Below are positions 25,104 through 33,795 of a stretch of 64,000 bases of DNA, piece after piece; position 1 is the stretch's first letter, and each line of letters opens with the position of its first letter. The notes below the pieces were generated by a model. The model saw only the letters and a list, made by a program, of their open reading frames with translations, had not been told where the DNA came from and made no database searches. The translations under genes were made by a program, and so were the position numbers. Source of the stretch: Bordetella sp. H567 (GTDB taxonomy: Bacteria > Pseudomonadota > Gammaproteobacteria > Burkholderiales > Burkholderiaceae_B); contig NZ_CP012334.1 in NCBI RefSeq assembly GCF_001704295.1, positions 2,740,084-2,804,083 of the forward strand, read 5' to 3'.

Positions 25104-25119
25104 ATGCAATCGATTGCAT
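25104..25119. promoter_or_regulatory. LacI-type operator, proximal to the regulator
   Basis: ATGCAATCGATTGCAT is a perfect 16-base palindrome, 27 bases upstream of the LacI start codon. It shares the centre AATCGATT with the site at 25206-25219. Confidence 0.75.
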
Positions 25120-25205
25120 CATAGCGGGAAGTCAGTATGCCGGCTGAGGGAAACTACCAAGGTTTTGACTATTGTGATGCGGTTCTCGCGCTGATACATT
25201 GCCAG

Positions 25206-25219
25206 TGTAATCGATTACA
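25206..25219. promoter_or_regulatory. LacI-type operator, proximal to the transport operon
   Basis: TGTAATCGATTACA is a perfect 14-base palindrome, 78 bases before the receptor start. Centre-to-centre distance to the first operator is 101 bases, which would allow looping. Confidence 0.75.
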
Positions 25220-25297
25220 TAAAGACCCGGCGCATCCTACCTATGACGCCGTGCAGCCGCGACACCGGCGTCGCGGGTGATTCATGAGGAGACACTC

Positions 25298-26737
25298 TTG
25301 AAGACACCTCCAGCTTCCATCCATTCCGCGGACCAGGTCACCGATCCCGCGCGGCGCACGGTCCTGAAACAAGCCGCCACGCTGGGGGCCCTCGCCCTGG
25401 GGGGCTCGTCCATGCTGCCCCTGGCCAGCGCGCGGGCCCAGCAGGCAGCCGACGACCTGGGGCCGTACAAGCAAGCCAAGATCAACTGGCGGCAGGCGGA
25501 GGGCGAATCCATTACCGTCGCCGTCATTCCGGCAAGCTACTTCGACAACCTTGTCGAGCTGATACCGCAGTTCGAGGCATTGACAGGGGTGAAGGTACGG
25601 GTCGAAAAAGTGCCGCCAGGACAGATCCGCCAGAAGGCCATGCTGGATCTTTCGTCGCGTACGGCAACCTATGCCACCCATGCCGCCGACCCGATGTACT
25701 ACCCGCTCTACGTGGCGAACAAATGGGTCGAGCCCCTGGACCGCTACCTGAACGATCCCGCGCTGACCGACAAGGCCTGGTTCGACTACGAAGACATCTT
25801 CCAGGCCTGGCGGGACGCCGACTCGATCGACGGCAAGCCCTATGGCATCCCATACGACGGCGAAGTCACCGTACAGGTCTATCGCAAGGACTTGTACGAC
25901 GCCAAGGGCCTGAAGGCCGCGGAAACCTACGATCAGCTGCTCGCTAACGCCAAGGCGCTGACCGACCCTTCCACGCGCATGTATGGGCTCGCGCTGCGGG
26001 GTTTCGCCGGGGCCGGGCAGAACATGTATATCTATCCGTCGATCTTCCGGGGCTTCGGCGGCAGTTGGTTCCAGGGCTCCACCCTGAAGGTGGACAGCCC
26101 GCAGGCGATCGAAGCGCTGCAATGGTATGTCGATGCCCTGGCCAAGTACGCGCCGCCGGCGGTGCGCAACTGGAACTGGCCCGATATCGCCGATGCGTTC
26201 TCGCAAGGCACGCTGGGCTGCTATATCGACGCGCATTCGTCCGCCGCGGTGATCACCAATCCGGAGAAATCGCGGGTGGTCGGCAAGATCGCCTATGCGC
26301 GCTGGCCCAAGGGGCCGGACGGCAAGCGCGTGACGTCGATCTGGAACTGGGGTTTTCCCATCAACGCGGCGCTCAAGCCGCGCGCCCGCACGGCGACCTG
26401 GCTCTTCATTACCTGGGCCGCCTCGGCGGAGACCCAGGCACGCACCTCCTGGAAGTTCAAGGGACCGGCCAAGCGTTCCGGGCTGAACAGGCTGTCCAGC
26501 TGGAAGTCGCAAGAGTTCGCCACGGCCATGGCCGGCGCGGGGGACAACTTCATTCCGGCCGCGCTGGAATCCCTGGAGCACGACACCGACGTCGACTGGC
26601 GTCCGCGCGTGCCGCAATGGCCGGCCATCGGTGAAACCATGGCCACCGCGATCCAATCGGCGCTGGTCGGCCAGAAAACGTCCAAGGAAGCCCTGGCCGA
26701 GGCGCAGAACCGCATCGCCCAAATCGTGAAGAGCTGA
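25298..26737 (+). CDS. Sugar-type ABC substrate-binding protein of the sulfatase operon
   Basis: 479 residues, extracellular solute-binding family 1 (CUT1-like). I choose the TTG at 25298 because GAGGAGA lies 6 bases before it; a GTG at 25277 has no such site. A twin-arginine-like signal follows (ARRTVLKQAATLGALALGG) ending near ARAQQ at about residue 52. The family block YGIPYDGEVTVQVYRKDLYD is present. It would bind the sulfated substrate in the periplasm. It is the first gene of a tight operon through the formylglycine-generating enzyme. Confidence 0.85.
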   Translation: MKTPPASIHSADQVTDPARRTVLKQAATLGALALGGSSMLPLASARAQQAADDLGPYKQAKINWRQAEGESITVAVIPASYFDNLVELIPQFEALTGVKVRVEKVPPGQIRQKAMLDLSSRTATYATHAADPMYYPLYVANKWVEPLDRYLNDPALTDKAWFDYEDIFQAWRDADSIDGKPYGIPYDGEVTVQVYRKDLYDAKGLKAAETYDQLLANAKALTDPSTRMYGLALRGFAGAGQNMYIYPSIFRGFGGSWFQGSTLKVDSPQAIEALQWYVDALAKYAPPAVRNWNWPDIADAFSQGTLGCYIDAHSSAAVITNPEKSRVVGKIAYARWPKGPDGKRVTSIWNWGFPINAALKPRARTATWLFITWAASAETQARTSWKFKGPAKRSGLNRLSSWKSQEFATAMAGAGDNFIPAALESLEHDTDVDWRPRVPQWPAIGETMATAIQSALVGQKTSKEALAEAQNRIAQIVKS

Positions 26738-26744
26738 GCGCCGC

Positions 26745-27683
26745 ATGAAGAACGCCGAACAGCTTGCGCCGGTCGCCAGGACCGCCGCCCTGGCCGTGCA
26801 GCGCGCGCCGCGCACGCTGGCCGCCCAGGAGTGCCGCTTCGCGCTGGCGCTGTTGGCGCCGGCGCTGCTGTTGCTGCTGCTGATCACCACGGCGCCCCTC
26901 ATCTACCTGCTGTGGAACAGCCTGCAGCGCATCGATATGAGCATGCCGTGGCTGTCGGGCTTCGCCGGCCTGGACAACTACGCCAAGATGGGCAGCGATC
27001 CGCGCTTCTGGAACTCCCTGTGGCTTACCTTCATCTACACCGGCAGTACGGTTGTGCTGCAGATCGTCGTGGGCCTGTCGCTCGCGCTGCTGGTGTTGCG
27101 TATTCCGAAAGGGCAGGGCGTGCTCCGGGTGGCGGCCATCCTGCCGATCGTGCTGGCGCCGGTTGTGGTCGGCCTGTTCTGGCGCACCCTGGTGCTGGCG
27201 CCGGACGTCGGGCTGATCGACCTGGTCACGCAGGCATTGGGCCTGGGCACCTACAACTGGCTGGGCGATCCGCGGATGGCGCTGATTTCCGTGATCGCCA
27301 TCCATACCTGGCAATGGACGCCGTTCGCCTTCCTCGTGCTGCTGGCCACGCTCAGCACGCTGCCGGAGGATGTCTACGAGGCTGCGCGGCTGGACCGCGC
27401 GGGGCCGTGGCAGCGTTTCGTGTACATCACGCTGCCCTTGATACGCCCCGCCATCGTGGTGGTGATGATCATGCGCATGATGACCGCGCTATCGGCCTTC
27501 GCGGCGATTTTCGCGGCGACGGGCGGCGGCCCCGGCTCGGCCACCGAGATACTGAACCTGTATGCCTATCGCACATCGTTCTCGGAACTGAACATCGGCT
27601 ACGGCTCCGCCCTGGCGGTGGTGCTGATGGGCATTACCTTGCTGATCTCGTATTTCATGTTCCGCCTGCGGAGGCCGCGATGA
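26745..27683 (+). CDS. ABC sugar permease, MalF/UgpA type
   Basis: 312 residues with six core helices after a 35-residue cytoplasmic leader. The EAA loop reads YEAARLDRAGPWQRFVYITLPLI, typical of CUT1 sugar permeases. It starts 7 bases after the receptor stop and overlaps the next gene (ATGA). Confidence 0.9.
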   Translation: MKNAEQLAPVARTAALAVQRAPRTLAAQECRFALALLAPALLLLLLITTAPLIYLLWNSLQRIDMSMPWLSGFAGLDNYAKMGSDPRFWNSLWLTFIYTGSTVVLQIVVGLSLALLVLRIPKGQGVLRVAAILPIVLAPVVVGLFWRTLVLAPDVGLIDLVTQALGLGTYNWLGDPRMALISVIAIHTWQWTPFAFLVLLATLSTLPEDVYEAARLDRAGPWQRFVYITLPLIRPAIVVVMIMRMMTALSAFAAIFAATGGGPGSATEILNLYAYRTSFSELNIGYGSALAVVLMGITLLISYFMFRLRRPR

Positions 27684-28534
27684 GCGCACCGAGCGCGATG
27701 AAGGCGCGCACGGGCAGGGTGGCGGCGTGGCTGGGCGCGGCGCTGCTCCTGGCGGTATGGGCGTTTCCCGTGCTGTGGGGGCTGCTGACATCCTTCAAGA
27801 CCGAGCGCGATGTCCTGGCCTATCCGCCCAAGCTGTTGTTCACGCCTACGCTGGACAACTACCGCGCCGTCATCTTCGGCTCGTCTTCCATCGTTCCCAA
27901 CCTATGGTCCAGCGTGGTGTTGTCCACCTGGGCCACGGTGCTGACCATGCTGGTGGCGGTGCCCGCCGCCTATGCGCTGGCGCGGCTGCGCTATCCGGGC
28001 AAGCGCGTGTCCGGGTTCTATCTGCTGGCCACCCAAATGCTGCCGCCGGTGGGGCTGATCATTCCTTTCTATCTGGTGCTGCAGCGCATAGGCGGACTGG
28101 ACACGTACAGCGGCCTGACGGCCCTGTACCTGACTTTCTCGCTGCCCTTCGCCATCTGGCTGATGGTGTCCTATTTCGAGGATATCCCCTTCGAAATGGA
28201 GGAGGCCGCACTGCTGGACCGCGCCGGCCGCCTGCGCACCTTCTGGTACGTCATCCTGCCGCAGGTCAAGGGCGGCATCGCGGTGACCACGATATTCGTG
28301 TTCCTGAACGCGTGGAACGAATTCCTGTTCGCGGTCGTACTGGGCGGCAACAACGTGCGTCCGGTGACGGTGGCGATGTTCAATTTCATTTCGGTGGAGC
28401 AGACGCAATGGGCGCGGCTGGCCGCGGGCGCGATGCTGGCGATGGCGCCGGTCATCCTCATCGGCCTGGCCGCGCAGCGCCATATCGTCAAGGGGCTTAC
28501 CGTGGGTGCGGTCAAGGGCGGAGGACGGCGATGA
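27680..28534 (+). CDS. ABC sugar permease, MalG/UgpE type
   Basis: 284 residues, six helices, with the EAA loop FEMEEAALLDRAGRLRTFWYVILP and the MalG-like ending. The ATG at 27680 overlaps the previous stop by four bases. Its own stop overlaps the ATPase start in the same way, so the three genes are translationally coupled. Confidence 0.9.
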   Translation: MSAPSAMKARTGRVAAWLGAALLLAVWAFPVLWGLLTSFKTERDVLAYPPKLLFTPTLDNYRAVIFGSSSIVPNLWSSVVLSTWATVLTMLVAVPAAYALARLRYPGKRVSGFYLLATQMLPPVGLIIPFYLVLQRIGGLDTYSGLTALYLTFSLPFAIWLMVSYFEDIPFEMEEAALLDRAGRLRTFWYVILPQVKGGIAVTTIFVFLNAWNEFLFAVVLGGNNVRPVTVAMFNFISVEQTQWARLAAGAMLAMAPVILIGLAAQRHIVKGLTVGAVKGGGRR

Positions 28535-29601
28535 GCCAGGTGGGACGAGTGCGCATGCAAGGCGTGGTGAAGCGGCATGGGGCCTTCACCGCCTTGCACG
28601 GCGTCGATCTTGACATCCAGCCGGGCGAGTTCTTCGCGCTGCTGGGCCCGTCCGGTTCGGGCAAGACGACCACGCTGCGCATCCTGGCCGGGCTGGAAGC
28701 CGTCAATGCCGGGCACGTGCTGCTGGACGAGGCCGACATGACGCACGCGCCTCCGGGTGAGCGCGATGTGGCGATGGTGTTCCAGAGCTATGCGCTGTAT
28801 CCCCACATGACGGTGGCCGAGAATATCGGCTTTCCCCTGAAGATGGTGCGCACCCCGGCCGGGGAGATCGCCCGTGCCGTGCGCGAGGCCGCGGGCAAAG
28901 TCGATATCGCGCATTTGCTCGCGCGCCGCCCCGGGCAGTTGTCCGGCGGCCAGCAGCAGCGGTGCGCGCTCGCGCGTGCCATCGTGCGCAAACCCAAGCT
29001 GTTCCTGCTGGACGAACCGCTGTCGAACCTGGACGCCAAGCTGCGCGTCGAAACGCGCGCGGAGCTGCGGCGCTTGCAGCGTTCGCTGGGCGTGACGACG
29101 GTCTACGTCACCCATGACCAGGAAGAAGCGATGACGGTCGCGGACCGCATGGCGGTATTCATGGAAGGACGGATAGTGCAGGTGGGCACCCCCAAGGAAA
29201 TCTATGCGCGGCCGGCGGACGTCCGCGTGGCAGCCTTCATTGGTACGCCGCCGATGAATCTGCTGCCTGCCCGCCTGCAAGCGGGGCAGCTGGAAGTCGC
29301 GGGCGCGCGTTTTCCCAGTTCGATCCCGTCCGGCGCGACGGCCGGTGATATCACGGTGGGCGTGCGGCCCGGCGATTTGCGCATCGACGCCGAAGGCGTC
29401 GGCGCGGAGGGCATCGCGGCGACCGTGGAGTTCGTGGAAGACCTGGGCGACAGCGCCATCGTCAACCTGAAGGCGGGCGAGCAGCGTCTGAAGGCCCGTC
29501 GGGAGAACGCCGCCGGCCTGGCAGAGGGGCAGGCGGTGCGGCTGTCCTTCGCTCCCGGCGCGGTACATATGTTCGATGGCACATCGGGACTGAGAATCTG
29601 A
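28531..29601 (+). CDS. ABC sugar importer ATPase, MalK/UgpC type
   Basis: 356 residues. Walker A GPSGSGKTTT, FQSYALYPHMTV, signature LSGGQQQRCALARAI, Walker B LFLLDEPLSNLD and VTHDQEEAM are present, followed by a C-terminal OB-fold regulatory domain (about 240-356). It is the energising subunit of the importer whose cargo would feed the sulfatase encoded next. Confidence 0.92.
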   Translation: MSQVGRVRMQGVVKRHGAFTALHGVDLDIQPGEFFALLGPSGSGKTTTLRILAGLEAVNAGHVLLDEADMTHAPPGERDVAMVFQSYALYPHMTVAENIGFPLKMVRTPAGEIARAVREAAGKVDIAHLLARRPGQLSGGQQQRCALARAIVRKPKLFLLDEPLSNLDAKLRVETRAELRRLQRSLGVTTVYVTHDQEEAMTVADRMAVFMEGRIVQVGTPKEIYARPADVRVAAFIGTPPMNLLPARLQAGQLEVAGARFPSSIPSGATAGDITVGVRPGDLRIDAEGVGAEGIAATVEFVEDLGDSAIVNLKAGEQRLKARRENAAGLAEGQAVRLSFAPGAVHMFDGTSGLRI

Positions 29602-29657
29602 GATGAAGCGGCGGCGCGGGCGCGCCGCGGGCAATCACATTGCGAGCGAGGGCAAGG

Positions 29658-31316
29658 ATGAACAGCGATACGCAGCGCAAACCCAATATCGTGCTGATAT
29701 TGAACGACGATATGGGCTATTCCGATATCGGCTGCTACGGCGGCGAGATCGACACGCCCAACCTGGACCGCCTGGCGACCGGAGGACTGCGGTTCTCCCA
29801 GTTCTACAACACCGCGCGCTGCAGCCCCTCGCGCGCGTCCTTGATGACCGGGTTGCATCCCCACCAGACCGGCGTTGGCATCCTGACCTACGACTTCGGT
29901 CCCGAGGGCTACGCGGGCAATTTGAACAAGCGCTGCGTGACCATTCCCCAGGTGCTCAAGGCCAGCGGCTACCGTTCGTACATGAGCGGCAAGTGGCATG
30001 TGGCCAGCAGCCTGGTCAAGCCTACCGATACCTGGCCGATGCAGCGCGGTTTCGATGCGTTCTACGGCACCATCATCGGCGCGGGCAGCTTCTACGATCC
30101 GAATACGCTGACGCGCGGCAACGACAACATCGAGCATGAAGCATCGCAGGACAAGGAATTCTTCTACACGGACGCCATCAGCGACCAGGCCGCGGCCTAT
30201 ATCCGCGAGCACTGCCGCCAGCATCCCGACCGGCCGTTCTTCGAATACGTGGCCTACACCGCGCCGCACTGGCCGCTGCACGCGCATGACGAGGACATCG
30301 CCAAGTACAAGGGCCGCTTCGATGCGGGCTGGGACGATCTGCGGGCCGAGCGCCTGCGCCGGCTGGTGAAAAGCGGCATCCTGAAGGACATCTGGAAGTT
30401 GAGCGACCGCGATCCGACCCAGCCGCCCTGGGACGAGGCGCAGGAAAAAGCCTGGCTGTTGCGCTGCATGGAGGTCTACGCGGCGCAGATCGACCGCATG
30501 GACCAGGGCATCGGCCGCATCCTGCGCGCGCTGGAGGAAACCGGACAGCTGGACAATACGCTGGTCATCTTCCTGGCGGACAACGGCGCCTGCGCCGAGG
30601 ACATCCCGGAGAACGTGACGGTCGACGAGCTGGTCAACAAGCTGATGATCGCCAAATCCCATACGCGCGACGGCAAGCCGGTGCGCTTCGGCAACGATCC
30701 TTCCATCATGCCGGGGCCGGAAGATACCTACCAGAGCTACGGCACCGCGTGGGCCAACCTCTCGAACACGCCGTTCCGGCTGTACAAGCACTGGATCCAC
30801 GAAGGCGGCATCTCGACGCCCTTGATATGCCACTGGCCGCAAGGGATCGCGGAAAAGGGCGGCATACGCCATACGCCGGGTTATCTGCCGGACATCATGG
30901 CCACCATTATCGACATCACGGGCGCCACCTATCCGGCGGACTGGGAAGGCAACCCCATTGCGCCGCTGGAGGGCACGAGCCTGCGGCCGGCCTTTGATGG
31001 CGACACCGGCGGCGGCACCGGCCGCGGCGTCGAGCGGCCTCCCATGTTCTGGGAGCATGAAGGCAACGCGGCGGTACGCATCGGCAAATGGAAGCTGGTG
31101 CGCAAGTATCCGGGCCCCTGGGAGCTCTACGATATGGACGCGGATCGCACCGAAATGCACGATCTTGCGGCCACGCATCCCGAACGCGTCCAGGACATGG
31201 CGGCACGCTACGAGGAATGGGCGCGCCGGTGTGGGGTGATCCCACGCGAGAAGATCCTGGAGTTGATGAAGCAACAGACTTCGCCGGCGTTCTGGGAAGA
31301 AGACTACGAGCACTGA
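29658..31316 (+). CDS. Sulfatase (arylsulfatase-like, formylglycine-dependent), cytoplasmic
   Basis: 552 residues, alkaline phosphatase superfamily. The active-site motif C-x-P-x-R is seen as RCSPSRASLMTG: Cys55 is the residue to be converted to formylglycine, Arg59 supports it. Metal ligands include Asp17-Asp18 in LILNDDMGYSD and a later ADNGA block. There is no signal peptide: the protein starts MNSDTQRKPNIVLILNDDMG, so it acts inside the cell after uptake. ATG at 29658 is preceded by GAGGG. Upstream are three importer genes, downstream its maturation enzyme. It hydrolyses a sulfate ester, perhaps on a sugar given the transporter class; the exact substrate is not readable. Confidence 0.92.
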   Translation: MNSDTQRKPNIVLILNDDMGYSDIGCYGGEIDTPNLDRLATGGLRFSQFYNTARCSPSRASLMTGLHPHQTGVGILTYDFGPEGYAGNLNKRCVTIPQVLKASGYRSYMSGKWHVASSLVKPTDTWPMQRGFDAFYGTIIGAGSFYDPNTLTRGNDNIEHEASQDKEFFYTDAISDQAAAYIREHCRQHPDRPFFEYVAYTAPHWPLHAHDEDIAKYKGRFDAGWDDLRAERLRRLVKSGILKDIWKLSDRDPTQPPWDEAQEKAWLLRCMEVYAAQIDRMDQGIGRILRALEETGQLDNTLVIFLADNGACAEDIPENVTVDELVNKLMIAKSHTRDGKPVRFGNDPSIMPGPEDTYQSYGTAWANLSNTPFRLYKHWIHEGGISTPLICHWPQGIAEKGGIRHTPGYLPDIMATIIDITGATYPADWEGNPIAPLEGTSLRPAFDGDTGGGTGRGVERPPMFWEHEGNAAVRIGKWKLVRKYPGPWELYDMDADRTEMHDLAATHPERVQDMAARYEEWARRCGVIPREKILELMKQQTSPAFWEEDYEH

Positions 31317-31335
31317 GGCGCGGCGGGTATCGTCC

Positions 31336-32349
31336 ATGAGTCATTCCACGGTCAAGTCTTGCTGCGTGCCTTCAGGGGAGGCGGGCGCGGGGCATTCCCC
31401 GCATGAAGGCTGTCGGGGTCATGAGGGCCATCGCGCCGATGAAGGCCATCACGCTCTTCACGGCCATCACGCCCATGAAGGCGGTTCCGCGCCATCGAGC
31501 CAGGCCGGTCTCGTGGCGTTGCCGGGCGGCACGTTCATGATGGGCGGCGATGACCAGGATGGCTTTCCGGCCGACGGCGAGGGGCCGGCCCGCGAAGTGC
31601 GCATCGGCGCCTTTCGTATCGCGCCGGCCGCGGTCACCAATCGCGAGTTCGGCGACTTCGTGCGTGCCACGCAATACGTCACGGACGCCGAACGCACGGG
31701 CGCGTCCTTCGTGTTCTATTTGCAGGTCGCGGAGACGGTGCGCGACGCGATTCGGCGCGTGCCCGCGGGCCTGCCGTGGTGGTTGCCGGTGGATGCCGCG
31801 TGCTGGCAGCGCCCGGAAGGTCCTGGCTCGCATATCCACGACCGCCTCGATCACCCGGTCGTGCATATGTCCTGGTTCGATGCGCAGGCGTATTGCGCCT
31901 GGACCGGCACGCGCCTGCCTACCGAGGCGCAGTGGGAATACGCAGCGCGCGGCGGACTGCATGGGCGCAAGTATCCATGGGGCGACGAACTGCAGCCCGA
32001 TGGCCGGCCGCGCTGCAATATCTGGCGCGGAGATTTCCCCGGCAAGCCCGCGCCGGGATGGCGTCCGGGGACCATGCCGGTCACGGCCTTCGAACCGAAC
32101 GGCCATGGCTTGTACAACATGGCCGGCAATGTGTGGGAGTGGTGCGAAGACTGGTTCACGCCCGGCTACCACACCGAAACGGCCGCGGCCGATCCGGTCC
32201 ATCTCCATCCCACCGGCCGACGGTCCATGCGAGGCGGCTCCTTTCTTTGCCACGCGTCGTATTGCAACCGCTACCGCGTCGCGGCCCGCAACTCCAACAC
32301 GCCGGGCAGCACGTCCGGCAATTGCGGCTTCAGGGTCGTCGCGGTTTGA
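31336..32349 (+). CDS. Formylglycine-generating enzyme with His/Cys-rich N-terminal extension
   Basis: 337 residues, FGE-sulfatase family (SUMF1 type). The catalytic core runs from about residue 58 (LVALPGGTFMMGGDD) to the end; the two copper-binding active-site cysteines are in GGSFLCHASYC (C305 and C310), followed by NRYRVAARNSNTPGSTSGNCGFR, the family hallmark. It oxidises the sulfatase cysteine to formylglycine in an oxygen- and copper-dependent reaction. Residues 1-50 carry 11 histidines and 3 cysteines (CC at 9-10, then runs like GHHALHGHHAHEGG), which look like a copper-loading arm. It starts 19 bases after the sulfatase stop and ends the operon. Confidence 0.92.
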   Translation: MSHSTVKSCCVPSGEAGAGHSPHEGCRGHEGHRADEGHHALHGHHAHEGGSAPSSQAGLVALPGGTFMMGGDDQDGFPADGEGPAREVRIGAFRIAPAAVTNREFGDFVRATQYVTDAERTGASFVFYLQVAETVRDAIRRVPAGLPWWLPVDAACWQRPEGPGSHIHDRLDHPVVHMSWFDAQAYCAWTGTRLPTEAQWEYAARGGLHGRKYPWGDELQPDGRPRCNIWRGDFPGKPAPGWRPGTMPVTAFEPNGHGLYNMAGNVWEWCEDWFTPGYHTETAAADPVHLHPTGRRSMRGGSFLCHASYCNRYRVAARNSNTPGSTSGNCGFRVVAV

Positions 32350-32586
32350 AAGCGGCAGGAAAGCCGCCGGCCTTTCCAACAAGCTCGCCGCCACGCCGCA
32401 TTTGGGTCGGCGCGCCACGGGTCCGGCATATGGACGTTGGCCGCCAAGACGCCTTGCGGTAATCGAAAAGAAACATTAATGTCTCCGGGCGAAATTTGTC
32501 CGCGGGGGCTTTTCGCGACAAGACCGGCCGCCAGCAGCCGGACAGCGCGTCCCCTTCGTATCGTCAAATTTCGTGGAGCAATCCGT

Positions 32587-33729
32587 ATGTTGATGCATCG
32601 GTTATATGCCGGGCTGGCCGCCTGCCTGCTCGTGGTCACCGCGTTCTGCGCTGCCCCAGCGTCCGCCGCCGGGCCGTCCCACCAAGGAAAGACCGCCGCG
32701 CCAGCCAGCCGTGCCGGCACGTCTTCCGTGCAGCACAAGCCGCTGGTCCTTGCCGACGAAGGCAGCTTTTTTGTCGGCGGCCGCGAGGTCGCCTCCGAAA
32801 CCCTGTCCTTGACGCCCAAGTACGATCCGCACGGCACGGTCACCGTCGACCAGATGTACGTGCAGTACCAGATTCCGGAGCATGCGAAGCGCTACGGCAT
32901 CACCCTTATCCATGGCTGCTGCCTGACGGGCAAGACCTGGGAGACGACCCCCGACGGCAGGATGGGCTGGAGCCAATACTTCGTGCGCAACGGCTACGCC
33001 ACCTACACCATCGACCAGGCCGGGCGTGGCCGTTCCGCGACGGACATCTCCGCCATCAACGCCGTTCACCTGGGCAAGACGGCCTCCGACACACTGCCCG
33101 CGGTGTTCGCCGCCGGCCACGAGGCCGCCTGGACCATCTTCCGGTTCGGACCCAAGTATCCGGAGGCCTACAAGGACTCGCAGTTTCCCGTACAGGCGCA
33201 GGCCGCCCTATGGCAGCAGATGGTGCCGGACTGGCTGACCTCCTTGCCCACGCCCAACCCGACGGTGGCCGACCTGTCGCAATTGGCCATCAAGCTGAAA
33301 GGCACGGTGCTGATGAGCCATTCGCAATCGGGCATCTACCCCTTCCAGACGGCCGCGCTGAACAAGCTGGGCGTGGCCGGCATCGTCGCGGTGGAACCGG
33401 GCGAATGCCCCAAGGTCGATGAAGCGCGCGCGCTTGTGGGCATTCCGATCCTTGTCGTCTACGGGGACCACGTCCAAGAATCCAGCCGCTGGGCGCCGCG
33501 TTTCAAGGCTTGCCAGGATTTCATCACGGCCTTCAAGACTGCCGGCGGGACCGGTGAATTCCTGAGCCTGCCGGCGATCGGTATTCATGGCAACTCGCAC
33601 ATGATGATGCAGGACAAGAACAACCTTCAGATCGCCGACCTGATCCTGGACTGGATAGACCGCAACGTAGAGCGGACAGGCGGCACCGCGGCTTCGGCGT
33701 CCCATTTACGCAAGAGCGCGGCCAAGTAG
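32587..33729 (+). CDS. Secreted esterase, esterase 713-like alpha/beta hydrolase
   Basis: 380 residues with a signal peptide (about 1-28, ending ASAAG). Motifs match the Alcaligenes esterase 713 group: HGCCLTGKTWETTPDGRMGW with adjacent cysteines (C111-C112) that form a vicinal disulfide at the oxyanion hole in that enzyme, the nucleophile SHSQSG (S246), an acid glutamate in VAVEPGEC (E270) and the histidine in GNSHMMMQD (H338). It acts in the periplasm or outside. GGAG precedes the ATG at 32587. The physiological ester is unknown. It is a separate unit, 237 bases after the FGE gene. Confidence 0.83.
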   Translation: MLMHRLYAGLAACLLVVTAFCAAPASAAGPSHQGKTAAPASRAGTSSVQHKPLVLADEGSFFVGGREVASETLSLTPKYDPHGTVTVDQMYVQYQIPEHAKRYGITLIHGCCLTGKTWETTPDGRMGWSQYFVRNGYATYTIDQAGRGRSATDISAINAVHLGKTASDTLPAVFAAGHEAAWTIFRFGPKYPEAYKDSQFPVQAQAALWQQMVPDWLTSLPTPNPTVADLSQLAIKLKGTVLMSHSQSGIYPFQTAALNKLGVAGIVAVEPGECPKVDEARALVGIPILVVYGDHVQESSRWAPRFKACQDFITAFKTAGGTGEFLSLPAIGIHGNSHMMMQDKNNLQIADLILDWIDRNVERTGGTAASASHLRKSAAK

Positions 33730-33795
33730 CGATCGGCGCGCGTATCCCATCGAGATCTCCGGGGAGGCCTCGATGAAGACCAAGGAGAAAAAACC

